Below are positions 35,394 to 45,727 of a DNA stretch of 64,000 nt, piece by piece. The translations under genes and the position numbers were made by a program. How positions within the stretch are numbered: the stretch's first letter is position 1; each line of letters starts with the position of its first letter. Under the pieces are notes generated by a model that made no database searches, was not told where the DNA came from, and saw only the letters and a list, made by a program, of their open reading frames with translations. This stretch comes from Oscillospiraceae bacterium (GTDB lineage: Bacteria; Bacillota; Clostridia; Oscillospirales; Oscillospiraceae): positions 73,891-137,890 of the forward strand of contig CACYWG010000003.1 in the NCBI GenBank assembly GCA_902778115.1, given 5' to 3'.

Positions 35394-37403
35394 ATGAGAG
35401 AAAAGATATGGAAAATACCCTACGAGCGCCCGGAGGCGCCGGAGGAACTGCTGCGCATCGGCTGCCCGCCGCTGCTGGCGGCGGTGCTGAAGCTGCGCGG
35501 GGTCACAAGGGCCGGACAGGCGGAGCGCCTCTTTCACGCCGGGCCGGACTCGCTGCTTGATCCGCTGCTCCTGCAGGACATGGATCGCGCCGCGGCGCGG
35601 CTTCACCGGGCCATTGCCGCCGGCGAGACCGTGGCGGTCTACGGCGACTACGACGTGGACGGCATCACCTCCACCTGTCTGCTGACCGATTATCTGCGCA
35701 GCAAGGGCCTGCGCTGCCTCCCCTATATCCCCAGCCGGGACAACGAGGGCTACGGGCTCAATACCGCCGCCATCGACACGCTGCACGGCCAGGGCGTCAG
35801 CCTGATGGTCACTGTGGACTGCGGCATCACCGCCCGCGAGGAAGCGGCCTACGCCCGAACGCTCGGCATGGATCTGGTCATCACCGACCACCATGAGTGC
35901 GGCGGCGGTCCCCTGCCGGAGGCCTGCGCCGTCGTCGATCCGAAGCGCGAGGACGACCATTGCCCGAATCCCTATCTGGCCGGTGTGGGCGTAGCGATGA
36001 AGCTGGCCTGCGCCTGCGAGGGAGAGAGCGAGAGCATCCTCGCACGCTATGCCGATCTGGTGGCCGTGGGCACCGTGGCCGACGTGATGCCGCTGATCGG
36101 CGAAAACCGCGCGCTGGTGCAGCTTGGTCTGGAGATGCTGCGCGAGCGCCCGCGTCTGGGCCTGGCCGCCATGCTGCGGGAGTCCGGGCTGGACGAAAAG
36201 AAGCTCAGCGCCTCTTCCATCGGCTTCGGTCTCGCGCCGCGGCTGAACGCGGCCGGGCGGCTCGGACAGACGGATATCGCGCTGCAGCTGCTGATGACGG
36301 ACGACCCGGACGAGGCGGCGCGCCTGGCCGCCTCGCTCTGCGAGCTCAACCGCAAACGCCAGAGCATCGAGACCGAGATCTGGCAGGAGGCCAACGCCAT
36401 GCTCGAGGGGCGGGAGCCGGACGGCCCCATCGTCCTGTGCAGCGACCGCTGGCACCAGGGCGTGATCGGCATCGCCGCCTCGCGCCTGGCCGAGCAGTAT
36501 TCCCTGCCCGCCATCATGATCTGCTTCCACGGCGAAAAAGGCAAGGGCTCCTGCCGCAGCTACGGCGGCTTCAATCTGTTCGACGCGCTCTCGGCCTGCG
36601 CCGAGCATCTGACCGGCTTCGGCGGGCACGCGCTGGCGGCCGGGCTGAACCTGCGCCAGGATCAGCTGCCCGCTTTCCGCCGGGCCCTGGCGGACTATTA
36701 CCGCTCTCACCGGCCCGCGCCGCAGCCGGAGGTCCTCTGCGACCTGCTGATCACCGACCCCGCGCTTCTGAGTCTGGACAACGTCAGTTCCCTGGAGCGG
36801 CTCGAGCCCTACGGCAGCGAGAATCCCCGCCCGGTGTTCTGCCTGAGCGGCGTCACGGTCGAATCCATGACGAGCGTGGGCGGCGGCAGGCATCTGCGCC
36901 TGCGCGTCGATCTGCGCGGCGAGAGTCTGGAGGGTATCTTCTTCTCCCACACGGCCCGGGATCTCGGGTTCCGGGAGGGCGAGCGCGCCGACCTGGCCTT
37001 CACCCCGCAGGTCAACGAATTCCGCGGCAGCCGCAGCGTGCAGCTGCTGGTCACCGCCGCGCGTCCCCACCGGCCGGAGGCGCTGTGCGAAGCGATCCTG
37101 GAAGGCCGGAAAGAGGCGCTGTGGGCCGCCGCGCCCTGGTGCCCGCAGCGGGCCGATTTTGTCCGCGTCTGGCGGCTGCTGGAGCGCCCGGGCTTCCGTC
37201 TGGGCGGCAGCTGCTCATCCGTCCTGCGCCAGCGTCCGGAGGGCATGGAGCCGGAGCGCTTCTGCCTGTGCCTGGCCGTCCTGCGGGAGGCCGGGCTGCT
37301 GCAGGCGGAGTCCCCCTCGCTTTACGGCGCGGCCATCGAGCCGCGGACCGAGAAGGCCGATCTGGAGGCCACCGAACTGCTGCGCCTGCTGCACAGCTGC
37401 TGA
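35394..37403 (+). CDS. recJ: Single-stranded-DNA-specific exonuclease RecJ
   Basis: 669 residues. DHH-family motifs are GDYDVDG (84-90) and TDHHE (D165-H167), then GFGLAPRLNAAGRLG, typical of RecJ. The later DHHA1 part has FGGHALAAGLNL, and an OB-like C-terminal region follows. RecJ degrades ssDNA 5' to 3' in recombination and repair. Start choice is uncertain: the ATG at 35394 gives the usual MREKIW start with a weak GGAA site; ATG 35379 sits too close to AAGGA. It heads a run with relA, dtd and two more genes. Confidence 0.94.
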   Translation: MREKIWKIPYERPEAPEELLRIGCPPLLAAVLKLRGVTRAGQAERLFHAGPDSLLDPLLLQDMDRAAARLHRAIAAGETVAVYGDYDVDGITSTCLLTDYLRSKGLRCLPYIPSRDNEGYGLNTAAIDTLHGQGVSLMVTVDCGITAREEAAYARTLGMDLVITDHHECGGGPLPEACAVVDPKREDDHCPNPYLAGVGVAMKLACACEGESESILARYADLVAVGTVADVMPLIGENRALVQLGLEMLRERPRLGLAAMLRESGLDEKKLSASSIGFGLAPRLNAAGRLGQTDIALQLLMTDDPDEAARLAASLCELNRKRQSIETEIWQEANAMLEGREPDGPIVLCSDRWHQGVIGIAASRLAEQYSLPAIMICFHGEKGKGSCRSYGGFNLFDALSACAEHLTGFGGHALAAGLNLRQDQLPAFRRALADYYRSHRPAPQPEVLCDLLITDPALLSLDNVSSLERLEPYGSENPRPVFCLSGVTVESMTSVGGGRHLRLRVDLRGESLEGIFFSHTARDLGFREGERADLAFTPQVNEFRGSRSVQLLVTAARPHRPEALCEAILEGRKEALWAAAPWCPQRADFVRVWRLLERPGFRLGGSCSSVLRQRPEGMEPERFCLCLAVLREAGLLQAESPSLYGAAIEPRTEKADLEATELLRLLHSC

Positions 37404-37454
37404 GCCCTGCGCCCTGTGAGCGGCGCAGTCTGAAGAGAAATTGAGGATCGAACG

Positions 37455-39704
37455 ATGGAAGAAAAGATGGAACAGCAAAGCACACAGGACCGTCTCCCGG
37501 ACCCGGACGAGATGTACGTCCACCTGGAAAACCGCCTGCGCGCGCTCGGGCATTCGCTCGATCTCGACCGCATCCGTGCGGCCTACGAGATGGCCAAACG
37601 GGGCCACGAGGGACAAAAGCGCAAGGACGGCTCGCCCTATCTGACGCACTGCGTCGCGACGGCGGAGATCGCCGTGGACTTCGGCCTGGATGAGGATTCG
37701 ATCGTGGCGGCGCTGCTGCACGACACCATCGAGGACACGGGCATCACCCACGAGGAGATCGAGCACCGCTTCGGCTCCGCCGTGGCCGATATCGTGGACG
37801 GCGTCACCAAGCTGACGCGCGTGCAGTACACCAGCAAGGAAGACGAGCAGATGGAGAACCTGCGCAAGATGCTCATGGCCATGGCCAAGGACATCCGCGT
37901 CATCCTCATCAAGATCGCCGACCGCCTGCACAACATGCGCACCATGGCCTACCAGTCCCCGGAAAAGCAGCGCAGCAAGTCGCTGGAGACGATGGAGATC
38001 TACGCGCCGCTGGCCCACCGTCTGGGCATGCAGCGCGCCAAGTGGGAGCTGGAGGACCTGGCGCTGCAGTACCTGGATCCTGAAGGCTATAAAGAGATCA
38101 CCGGCTCGCTGGAGCAGAAGATGCCGCAGCTGGAGTCCTTCATGGATCTGGTCAAGAAAAAGATCCAGCAGCGTCTTGACGAGGAGGGCATCCACGCCTC
38201 CATCTTCAGCCGCATCAAGCACGTCTACAGCATCTACCGCAAGATGTATTCTCAAAAGCTGAATCTGGACGGGATCTTCGACCTGTGCGCCTTCCGCGTG
38301 ATCGTCGACACGATCCCCGACTGCTATAACGTGCTGGGCGTCATCCATGATATGTTCAAGCCCGTGCCCGGGCGCTTCAAGGACTATATCTCCACGCCCA
38401 AGCCGAACCTCTACCAGAGCGTGCACACCACGGTCATCGGCTCGGAGGGCATCCCCTTTGAGGTGCAGATCCGCACCTGGGACATGCACCACACCGCCGA
38501 GTACGGCATCGCCGCCCACTGGAAATACAAGATGAACGACAGCGGCGCCTCCCTGCGCCTGGGCGACGAGGACAAGTTTGCCTGGGTGCGCCGCCTGCTG
38601 GAGAGCCAGCAGGAATCCGACGCGCAGGACTTCTTCCACAACCTGAAAATCGACATGTTCGCCGACGAGGTCTTCGTCTTCTCCCCCAAGGGCGACGTCA
38701 TCAACCTCCCCGCCGGCGCGACGCCGATCGACTTTGCCTATATGATCCACTCGGACGTCGGCAACCACATGGTCGGCGCCAGTGTCAACGGCCGCATCGT
38801 CACCTTTGACTATGTGCTGCAAAACGGCGACATTGTGGAGATCCGCACCTCCAAATCCGCGCCCGGGCCCAGCCGCGACTGGCTGAACGTGGCGCAGAGC
38901 GGCTCGGCCCGCACCAAGATCAAGCAGTGGTTCAAAAAAGAGCGCCGGGATGAAAACATCCAGCGCGGCCGCGATATGCTCTCCGACGAGCTGCGCCATA
39001 ACGGCATCGCGCTCGACGAGGTGATGGACGAGGAGCTGATGGCGCCGGTGCTCAAGCGCCTGTGCTTCAACAGCCCCGACGACCTCTTCGCCGCCATCGG
39101 CTATGGCGGCCTCACGGCGGCGCGGGCCGCCAACCGCCTCAAGGACGAGCTGGCCCGCAGCGCCAAGGACGAAAAGAAAACCGCCCTCGACAAGGTGTCG
39201 CAGGCGGCGGAGCGGCGCGAACAGCAGGCAACGAAACGCGAAAGCAAGCCCATCCAGGGCATTCTGGTGCAGGGGCTGGACAACTGCCTGGTCAAATTCT
39301 CCCGCTGCTGCACCCCGGTGCCGGGCGACCCGGTCGTCGGCTTTATCACGCGCGGCCAGGGCGTGTCCATCCACCGGCTGGACTGCGAGAACTTCATCAA
39401 CCGCAGCCGCGACCCCGCCGAGGACGGCCGCTGGATCAAGGTCTCCTGGGCTGACGAGATCACCGAGCGCTACAACACCTCCCTGATGATCTACGCCAAG
39501 GACCGCACCGGCCTCGTCATGGACATCGCCACCGTGCTCAACACGCTCAACGCCAAGGTGCGCACGCTTAACGCGCGCGACAATTCCGGCCTTGCGCAGA
39601 TCTACGTCACGCTGGAGGTCAAGGACGTGCAGGAGCTGCACTATATCGTCAACAAGCTCAGCCAGATCGGCGGCGTGACCGATATTACAAGAAACGGCAA
39701 GTAG
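37455..39704 (+). CDS. relA: Bifunctional (p)ppGpp synthetase/hydrolase
   Basis: 749 residues, full-length Rel. The hydrolase HD motif is H89-D90 in ALLHDTIEDT. The synthetase block has RIKHVYSIYRKM and FRVIVDT. Then come TGS (VFVFSPKGDVINLPAGATP), a helical/zinc-finger part with CLVKFSRCCTPVPGD, and a C-terminal ACT domain (SLMIYAKDRTGLVMDIA). It controls the stringent response. GAGG lies before the ATG, 50 bases after recJ. The recJ-relA-dtd order is a common Firmicute arrangement. Confidence 0.97.
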   Translation: MEEKMEQQSTQDRLPDPDEMYVHLENRLRALGHSLDLDRIRAAYEMAKRGHEGQKRKDGSPYLTHCVATAEIAVDFGLDEDSIVAALLHDTIEDTGITHEEIEHRFGSAVADIVDGVTKLTRVQYTSKEDEQMENLRKMLMAMAKDIRVILIKIADRLHNMRTMAYQSPEKQRSKSLETMEIYAPLAHRLGMQRAKWELEDLALQYLDPEGYKEITGSLEQKMPQLESFMDLVKKKIQQRLDEEGIHASIFSRIKHVYSIYRKMYSQKLNLDGIFDLCAFRVIVDTIPDCYNVLGVIHDMFKPVPGRFKDYISTPKPNLYQSVHTTVIGSEGIPFEVQIRTWDMHHTAEYGIAAHWKYKMNDSGASLRLGDEDKFAWVRRLLESQQESDAQDFFHNLKIDMFADEVFVFSPKGDVINLPAGATPIDFAYMIHSDVGNHMVGASVNGRIVTFDYVLQNGDIVEIRTSKSAPGPSRDWLNVAQSGSARTKIKQWFKKERRDENIQRGRDMLSDELRHNGIALDEVMDEELMAPVLKRLCFNSPDDLFAAIGYGGLTAARAANRLKDELARSAKDEKKTALDKVSQAAERREQQATKRESKPIQGILVQGLDNCLVKFSRCCTPVPGDPVVGFITRGQGVSIHRLDCENFINRSRDPAEDGRWIKVSWADEITERYNTSLMIYAKDRTGLVMDIATVLNTLNAKVRTLNARDNSGLAQIYVTLEVKDVQELHYIVNKLSQIGGVTDITRNGK

Positions 39705-39729
39705 TTTTTAGTTTTTAGGAGAGTGCGAA

Positions 39730-40173
39730 ATGCGCGCTGTTGTTACCAGAGTCAACCAGGCCTCCGTCGTCATCGACGGCGAGGAAGTCAGCCGCATCGG
39801 CAAGGGCTTTCTGATCCTGCTCGGCGTCCACAAGGACGATACCGAGCGCGAGGCGGAGAAGATCGCCGACAAGATCTGCGGCCTGCGGGTCTTTGAGGAC
39901 GAGGCCGGAAAAATGAACGTCAATCCCGCCGACGCGGGCGCCGAGCTGCTGATCGTCAGCCAGTTCACCCTTTTTGCCGACTGCCGTTCCCGCCGCCCCG
40001 GCTTTTCGCTGGCCGCCCGGCCGGAGACCGCGATCCCGCTCTACGAAAAGGTGATCGAGCTCTGCCGCGCGCGCGGCTTTCATGTCGGCACCGGCCGTTT
40101 TGCGGCGGAGATGCAGGTCTTTTCGCAAAACGACGGGCCCATCACCATTCTTTTGGACACCAAGGAGCTGTAA
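39730..40173 (+). CDS. dtd: D-aminoacyl-tRNA deacylase
   Basis: 147 residues. SQFTLFADC and GPITILLDT correspond to the two cross-subunit motifs (SQxTL and GPxT) that form the active site. It frees tRNA from mischarged D-amino acids or glycine. It follows relA after 25 bases and precedes the MBL gene by 3 bases, in one operon. Confidence 0.96.
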   Translation: MRAVVTRVNQASVVIDGEEVSRIGKGFLILLGVHKDDTEREAEKIADKICGLRVFEDEAGKMNVNPADAGAELLIVSQFTLFADCRSRRPGFSLAARPETAIPLYEKVIELCRARGFHVGTGRFAAEMQVFSQNDGPITILLDTKEL

Positions 40174-40176
40174 GCC

Positions 40177-40785
40177 ATGCTGATCAAAACCATTCCCGTC
40201 GGCCAGCTGGAGACCAACTGCTATGTGGTCACCGACGAAGAGAGCCTCCGCTGCGCCGTGATCGACCCCGGCGACGAGAGCAACACGATCCTCGACTACC
40301 TCGAGGAGAATCATCTGCGCTGCGAGGCCATTCTGCTGACCCACGGCCACTTTGACCATGTGGGCGCGGTGGAGGCCGTGGCGGAGGAGACCGGCGCGAA
40401 GGTTTATCTCAACCGCCGCGACGATACCGGCGGCAGCGACCCGCACCGCCCCTTCACGCTGCCCGAGGGCGGCTCATATTACGACGAGGGCGACGTTATC
40501 ACCGTCGGCGCGCTGCGCTTTACCGTGATCGCCACGCCCGGCCACACGCCCGGCGGCGTCTGCCTGCGCTGCGGCGAGGCGCTTTTCACCGGCGACACGC
40601 TCTTTCGCGGTAGCTGCGGACGCACCGACCTGCCCGGCGGAGACATGGACGAGGAGCTTCGCAGCCTGAAAAAGCTCTGCGAGCTGCCCGGCGACTACGA
40701 GGTCTATCCCGGCCACATGGATCCGAGCAGCCTCGACCGCGAGCGCGCGCTCAACTACTACTGCCGCCAGGCCATGCGGATGTGA
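40177..40785 (+). CDS. Metallo-beta-lactamase-fold hydrolase (glyoxalase II-like)
   Basis: 202 residues. The metal site THGHFDHVG gives H56, H58, D60 and H61; later TPGHTPGG, FTGDTLF and a terminal YPGHMD complete the pattern of YcbL-type short glyoxalase II homologues. It lacks the C-terminal helical domain of true glyoxalase II. A thioester or similar substrate is likely but unknown. It is inside the recJ-relA-dtd run. Confidence 0.9.
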   Translation: MLIKTIPVGQLETNCYVVTDEESLRCAVIDPGDESNTILDYLEENHLRCEAILLTHGHFDHVGAVEAVAEETGAKVYLNRRDDTGGSDPHRPFTLPEGGSYYDEGDVITVGALRFTVIATPGHTPGGVCLRCGEALFTGDTLFRGSCGRTDLPGGDMDEELRSLKKLCELPGDYEVYPGHMDPSSLDRERALNYYCRQAMRM

Positions 40786-40794
40786 GGCGATCCC

Positions 40795-41157
40795 ATGTTC
40801 AAACGCTTCAAAAACATCAAGCCCTCGACGCTGCTGATCCATCTGATCGTCACGCTCGCCTATCCGGCCGCGAAGGCCGCCCTTGCCCCCGTCAACAAGC
40901 TGCAGGTCTTTATCGACGTCATGACCATCATCGCCCTGATGCTGCTGTTCATCGGCGTGTTCTACTCCCTGTTCATCCGCGGGGATTACGATATCTCCGG
41001 CTTCTTCCTGCGGCGGGGCATGAAGCAGGGTGAAAAAAACTTTGACGCCTATGAGTCCGACATGAAAGAGAAAAGAGAGGCAGTTTTCAACTATCCTCTC
41101 TTTCTCGGTCTCTTGTATTTGATTGTTGCGGCGGTCGTCGCCTACACAGTCCTTTAG
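40795..41157 (+). CDS. DUF3899-like membrane protein
   Basis: 120 residues. Three hydrophobic stretches (about 13-30, 38-60 and 98-118) surround a basic, charged middle with [20 protein letters not shown] and a [12 protein letters not shown] end, the DUF3899 pattern. Function unknown. It closes the recJ operon and its stop overlaps the convergent oppF stop by four bases, leaving no room for a separate terminator. Confidence 0.78.
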   Translation: MFKRFKNIKPSTLLIHLIVTLAYPAAKAALAPVNKLQVFIDVMTIIALMLLFIGVFYSLFIRGDYDISGFFLRRGMKQGEKNFDAYESDMKEKREAVFNYPLFLGLLYLIVAAVVAYTVL

Positions 41158-42122
41158 GCGCGTTCCTTCTCCAACTGCGCGATTTTCGCTTCGTAGCCTT
41201 CCATCTCTTTGCTCGTGGCAAAGATGAAGTGGCCGGGGCGGATCTCGCGCATTTCGCGTTTTTCACCCGACTGATCCAGCACCGAGGGATCGTAGTCGAT
41301 GTGCTTTCTGGTCCTCTCGACGATGGGATCCGGCATCGGGACCGTGGACAGCAGCGAAACGGTGTAGGGATGCAGCGGATACTGGAACAGGGTCTCCGAC
41401 TCGGCGATCTCAACGATCTCGCCGTGGTGGATGACCGCGATCCGGTCCGCGATGAAGCGGACGACCGACAGGTCGTGCGCGATGAACAGGTAGGTCAGGT
41501 TTCTCTCGGCCTTGAGCTTGTTCATCAGGTTCAGGACCTGCGCGCGGATGGAAACGTCAAGCGCGGAGATCGGCTCGTCGGCCACGATGAACTTGGGGTC
41601 CATGATCATGGCGCGGGCAATGCCGACGCGCTGGCGCTGGCCGCCGGAGAACTCGTGCGGATAACGGGATTTGTGCTCGGGCAGCAGGCCGACGTCCTCC
41701 AGGGCCTTGTCCACCTTCGCCACGCGCTCCGCCTCATCCTTGTACAGATGGAAGTTATAGAGGCCTTCGGACACGCAGTACTCGATGGTCGCGCGCTCAT
41801 TGAGCGAGGCGGCGGGATCCTGGAAGATCATCTGGATGTTGCGGACGACGTTGCGGTCCTCCGCCTTGGGGATCTTGCCGGAAATGCGCTTGCCCTCGAA
41901 GAGGATCTCGCCTGCGCTGCAGGGATTGATCCTCAGGATCGCACGGCCGAGCGTCGTTTTGCCGGAGCCGGATTCACCGACCAGCGCAAAGGTCTCACCC
42001 TTATAGATGTCGAAATTCGCGTCTTTTACGGCGACGAATTTCTTTTTATGCCCGACGTCGAAGGACACGTCCACATGCTTGATGGAAAGGATGACCTCTC
42101 TGTCCGCGTTATTGCTCGACAT
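41154..42122 (-). CDS. oppF: Oligopeptide ABC transporter ATP-binding protein OppF
   Basis: 322 residues. Walker A is [15 protein letters not shown], signature [14 protein letters not shown], Walker B followed by [11 protein letters not shown], and the Opp/Dpp C-terminal extension [12 protein letters not shown]. With OppD it powers peptide import through OppBC. The last gene of the operon; it overlaps oppD by 14 bases. Confidence 0.95.
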   Translation of the reverse strand: MSSNNADREVILSIKHVDVSFDVGHKKKFVAVKDANFDIYKGETFALVGESGSGKTTLGRAILRINPCSAGEILFEGKRISGKIPKAEDRNVVRNIQMIFQDPAASLNERATIEYCVSEGLYNFHLYKDEAERVAKVDKALEDVGLLPEHKSRYPHEFSGGQRQRVGIARAMIMDPKFIVADEPISALDVSIRAQVLNLMNKLKAERNLTYLFIAHDLSVVRFIADRIAVIHHGEIVEIAESETLFQYPLHPYTVSLLSTVPMPDPIVERTRKHIDYDPSVLDQSGEKREMREIRPGHFIFATSKEMEGYEAKIAQLEKERA

Positions 42123-43191
42123 GGAATGCGCCTCCCTTATCCGTCATTTTTTTGATCTTCTCATGCAGGTTCTGGATGACCTCCGGCTTCTCCAGCTTCG
42201 GAGCGCGGGGATCGAGCAGCCAGGTCTTGGCATAGTGGGTATCACTGACCTTGAAGAACGGCGGCTCCTCGACAAAGTCGATCTTGAGCGCGTGCTCGTT
42301 GCGCGGCGCAAAGGCGTCGCCGGTGATCTTGTTGTACAGGGAGGGCGGCGTGCCGGTGATGTAGAACAGGTCCTTGCCCTTCTCGCCGAGCTGCGGCAGG
42401 CTGGACAGCAGCGCCCAGGTGTAGGGATGGCGGGGATCGAAGAAGATCTCCTCCACCGTGCCGTACTCGATGATCTGGCCGCCGTACATGACGCCCACGC
42501 GGTCGGCCACGTTGGCCACAACGCCGAGGTCGTGCGTGATGTAGAGCGTGGTGAACTTCAGTTCCTTCTGCAGGTCGCGGATCAGGGTGATGATCTGGGC
42601 CTGGATGGTGACGTCCAGCGCGGTGGTCGGCTCGTCGCAGATCAGGATCTCGGGATGGCAGGACAGGGCGATCGCGATGACGATGCGCTGGCGCATGCCG
42701 CCGGAATACTGGAAGGGATACTCGTCGAAGCGGTTGGCCGCATCGGGGATGCCGACGCGGGTCATCATCTCGATGGCCTGCGCCTTCGCCTCCGCGCGGG
42801 AAACGCCCTGGTGCTTCTCAATGACCTCGGTGATCTGGGAGCCGATGGTACGGATCGGGTTGAGCGAGGTCATCGGGTCCTGGAAGATCGTGGAGATCTT
42901 CGCGCCGCGGATGCCTTCCCAGTCCTTGTCCTTCTTCAGCTTGGTCAGATCCTGGCCGTGGAACATGACGGAGCCGTTGGTGATGCTGCCGTTGGATTCC
43001 AGCATGCCGGTGAAGGTCTTGGTAAAGACCGATTTGCCGGAGCCGCTTTCACCGACGATGGCGAAGGTCTCGCCCTCGTACAGGTCCAGGGAGACGCCGC
43101 GGATCGCGGTCAGGTAATTGTCGCGTACTCTGAATTTAACTTCTACGTCCTTGGCGGACAAAATGATTTTCTTCTCGTCCATTCTCTTCAC
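42109..43191 (-). CDS. oppD: Oligopeptide ABC transporter ATP-binding protein OppD
   Basis: 360 residues. Walker [13 protein letters not shown], signature [14 protein letters not shown] and [11 protein letters not shown] are intact; [15 protein letters not shown] marks the Opp/Dpp C-terminal extension. It pairs with OppF. A three-base gap separates it from oppC. Confidence 0.95.
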   Translation of the reverse strand: MKRMDEKKIILSAKDVEVKFRVRDNYLTAIRGVSLDLYEGETFAIVGESGSGKSVFTKTFTGMLESNGSITNGSVMFHGQDLTKLKKDKDWEGIRGAKISTIFQDPMTSLNPIRTIGSQITEVIEKHQGVSRAEAKAQAIEMMTRVGIPDAANRFDEYPFQYSGGMRQRIVIAIALSCHPEILICDEPTTALDVTIQAQIITLIRDLQKELKFTTLYITHDLGVVANVADRVGVMYGGQIIEYGTVEEIFFDPRHPYTWALLSSLPQLGEKGKDLFYITGTPPSLYNKITGDAFAPRNEHALKIDFVEEPPFFKVSDTHYAKTWLLDPRAPKLEKPEVIQNLHEKIKKMTDKGGAFHVEQ

Positions 43192-43194
43192 CTC

Positions 43195-44115
43195 TTACAT
43201 ATGCGTCCGCGGATCGGTCGCGTCGGCGAGCTTCTGTCCCACGATGTACAGGGAGATGGAAATGATCGCCACAACGCTGACGGGGATCCAGAACAGATGC
43301 GGATAACCCTGCATGTACGAGGTGTACATGGAGATCATGCGGCCGAGCGAGGCGTTGGTCGTGCCGAGGCCGAGGCCCAGGTAGCTCAGGAAGACCTCGT
43401 AGGAGATGATCGACGGGATCTCACGGGATATATAGGTCATGATGACCGAGACGAGATAGGGAAGAACGTTCTTGGTGATGATCGTCCAGGTCCCGGTACC
43501 GAGGCACTTGGAGGCCAGGTTGTACTCGCGGTCACGGATGATCATGACCTGGGTACGGATGAAGTAGGCGACGTAGATCCAGTTCGTACAGGTCATCGTG
43601 ATAATCAGCGAGCGCATGCCGGCGCCCAGCACGTAGGACAGGATCATGGCCATCAGCAGGAAGGGGACGTTGGCGACGACGTTGTAGACCTCGATCATCC
43701 ACTTGTCCATCTTCTTGGAGAAGCCCCAGATCGCGCCGACGAGAACGCCGACGAGCATGTTGATGCCGGTGCAGACAAAGCTGACGATGATGGAGTTGCG
43801 CGCGCCGGCCCAGACCGCGTCAAAGACCTCGTTGCCGATATTGTCCGTGCCGAAGGGGTGCGCGGCGCTGGGCTTGAGGAATTTCAGGTCGGGGTTGTTG
43901 ATGTTGGGGGCGATGGTCGGGCTGTAGCCGGAATTCAGCGGCTGGATCAGCGCAAAGGCGACGAGCGCGATCATCAGGATCGACACGGCGACCGTGAATT
44001 TGCTCCGGAAGAAGGTCCTCCACACGGATTTCCAGTAGGAGTAGCGCGGGGCGGCGATGTGCTCGGATTCGAGCTCGTCAAAGGCCGCAAATTCAAACAG
44101 ATTCTCGTTATCCAT
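43195..44115 (-). CDS. oppC: Oligopeptide ABC transporter permease OppC
   Basis: 306 residues with six hydrophobic helices. The C-terminal half has the permease loop SLGRMISMYTSYMQ and the preceding IPSIISYEVFLSYLGLG typical of OppC/DppC. FGTDNIGNEVFDAVWAGARNS is the usual OppC N-domain landmark. It forms the pore with OppB. Confidence 0.94.
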   Translation of the reverse strand: MDNENLFEFAAFDELESEHIAAPRYSYWKSVWRTFFRSKFTVAVSILMIALVAFALIQPLNSGYSPTIAPNINNPDLKFLKPSAAHPFGTDNIGNEVFDAVWAGARNSIIVSFVCTGINMLVGVLVGAIWGFSKKMDKWMIEVYNVVANVPFLLMAMILSYVLGAGMRSLIITMTCTNWIYVAYFIRTQVMIIRDREYNLASKCLGTGTWTIITKNVLPYLVSVIMTYISREIPSIISYEVFLSYLGLGLGTTNASLGRMISMYTSYMQGYPHLFWIPVSVVAIISISLYIVGQKLADATDPRTHM

Positions 44116-44117
44116 CT

Positions 44118-45617
44118 TTACGTCCTCCCTGCTTTCTCACTGAGCGAAATACGCGGGTCGATCTTCGTGATCAGAATGTCGCCGCACAGGACCGAGAGAA
44201 TGAAGATGGTCGAGAACATGAAGGCAAGGGCGATGACCATCACGTTGTTGTACTGGCGGATCGCGTTGGGCAGCATCTTGCCCATGCCGCCGACGGAGTA
44301 GATCGACTCGGTGATCAGCGCGCCGGTGATGCAGCCCGCCAGAGAGGTCGGGATGCCGTGCGCGATGGGGATGCTGGCGTTCTTGAAGATGTGCTTGTTG
44401 AAGATCTCGCTCTGGTTCAGGCCCTTGGCCTTGGCGAATTTGACATAGTCGGAGTTCATCTGGTCGACGACGTAACGTCTGGTCCAGAGCATGAGGCTGG
44501 CGATGGAAGGCATGGCCAGCGAAATGATCGGCAGGACCCAGGAGCGCCAGTCGCCCGGGCCGTAGGTGGTGAACACCGACGGCAGACTGGTCATCGACGT
44601 GGCCAGGTAGCGGAACAGATAGATATAAGCCAGCGAGGGCACGGCGATAATGAAGATGATGTACGCCATGCCGAGCTTATCGGCCAGCTTGTCCTTCCGG
44701 CGCGCCATCAGCACGCCGATCGGCAGGCCCAGACCATAGGCGAGCACCATGGCGATGATGCCCATGGAGAACGAGGTGCCGACCATGGAGGGCTGATCCT
44801 TGAAGGTCTCAAAGTTGGCGTAGTTGTCTACGAATTTCTTTTTGTCCATTCTGTCGACGATGGACTTATATTGCAGCGTGCCGAAATTGATGGCGGAATC
44901 CGCCTCATAGCCCGTTTCGAAGGTGACGTGTCTTTTCACCTCCGTGCCCTGCGGCTGGAACAGCACGCGCAGCACCTCGATGCCCTGATAGGTGGGGTAA
45001 GACGTGCCGAGATTCAGCTTGATGAAGTTCTGGTGGAGCCAGGGGAAATGACTGTCGGTATACAGCAGGTATTTGTGCACGCTGCCGCTGCCGATCAGAG
45101 CGAGGCCGCCGGTGGGCGTTTTGCCGAGTTTGAGGCTGCGCTCGAGATCGGGATTGTTCGCGTCTTTGACGGAGTGAATGGTGTCGATAACGACCATCTT
45201 GGACAGCCACTTGGCCATCTGCTTGATGACCGGGATGTCCTTATAGGCGTAATAACGTCCGCTGATCTCATACTGGGCTACCGTATAGCCCTTTTCCGTG
45301 TAGATCCGGACAAAGTCCTGGCTCTCCGGGGAATCCGGCTCGACCGCCTGGCCCATCTCGGGGCTGCCGGCCTCATAGAGCGTCAGGCAATAATCGTTGA
45401 TCCTTACATAGTCCAGGTAGCCGAGCTTCTGCCAGGTGGAGTAGACGTACTCTGTCTTGTCGTCGGACTTGCTGGCGAGCTTACGGTATGTACTGTCTTC
45501 AAAGAAGATATTTTCGCGCGGAACCAGGGTATAGACCATGGTGAACACGATGAGCATGATGATCAAGATAGAGATGAGCGATCTTAACAGACGTCTCCAT
45601 ATATACCCTTTTTTCAT
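44118..45617 (-). CDS. oppB: Oligopeptide ABC transporter permease OppB with large extracytoplasmic insertion
   Basis: 499 residues against about 310 for classical OppB. The first helix (about 10-31) is followed by a soluble stretch up to about 278, then the remaining helices and the EAA-type loop AKAKGLNQSEIFNKHIFKNA. TESIYSVGGMGKMLPNAI near the end fits OppB. The extra 200 residues between helices 1 and 2 would face outside and could contact the binding protein. Its ATG at 45617 lies 110 bases after oppA. Confidence 0.9.
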   Translation of the reverse strand: MKKGYIWRRLLRSLISILIIMLIVFTMVYTLVPRENIFFEDSTYRKLASKSDDKTEYVYSTWQKLGYLDYVRINDYCLTLYEAGSPEMGQAVEPDSPESQDFVRIYTEKGYTVAQYEISGRYYAYKDIPVIKQMAKWLSKMVVIDTIHSVKDANNPDLERSLKLGKTPTGGLALIGSGSVHKYLLYTDSHFPWLHQNFIKLNLGTSYPTYQGIEVLRVLFQPQGTEVKRHVTFETGYEADSAINFGTLQYKSIVDRMDKKKFVDNYANFETFKDQPSMVGTSFSMGIIAMVLAYGLGLPIGVLMARRKDKLADKLGMAYIIFIIAVPSLAYIYLFRYLATSMTSLPSVFTTYGPGDWRSWVLPIISLAMPSIASLMLWTRRYVVDQMNSDYVKFAKAKGLNQSEIFNKHIFKNASIPIAHGIPTSLAGCITGALITESIYSVGGMGKMLPNAIRQYNNVMVIALAFMFSTIFILSVLCGDILITKIDPRISLSEKAGRT

Positions 45618-45646
45618 AGAAGATACCGTCCCTTATGAAGATAAGA

Positions 45647-45677
45647 GAGAGCCAGAAAGCGATGCCACCTGGCTCTC
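45647..45677 (-). promoter_or_regulatory. Intercistronic hairpin between oppA and oppB
   Basis: GAGAGCCAG/CTGGCTCTC, 9-bp stem and 13-base loop. On the minus strand no strong T run follows, so it more likely stabilises the oppA message or attenuates oppBCDF than fully stops transcription. Confidence 0.55.
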
Positions 45678-45727
45678 CCTTTTTAGTTGATCAGTGCTTA
45701 TCTATTGGGTTGAGGTTTGCGGAAGGA

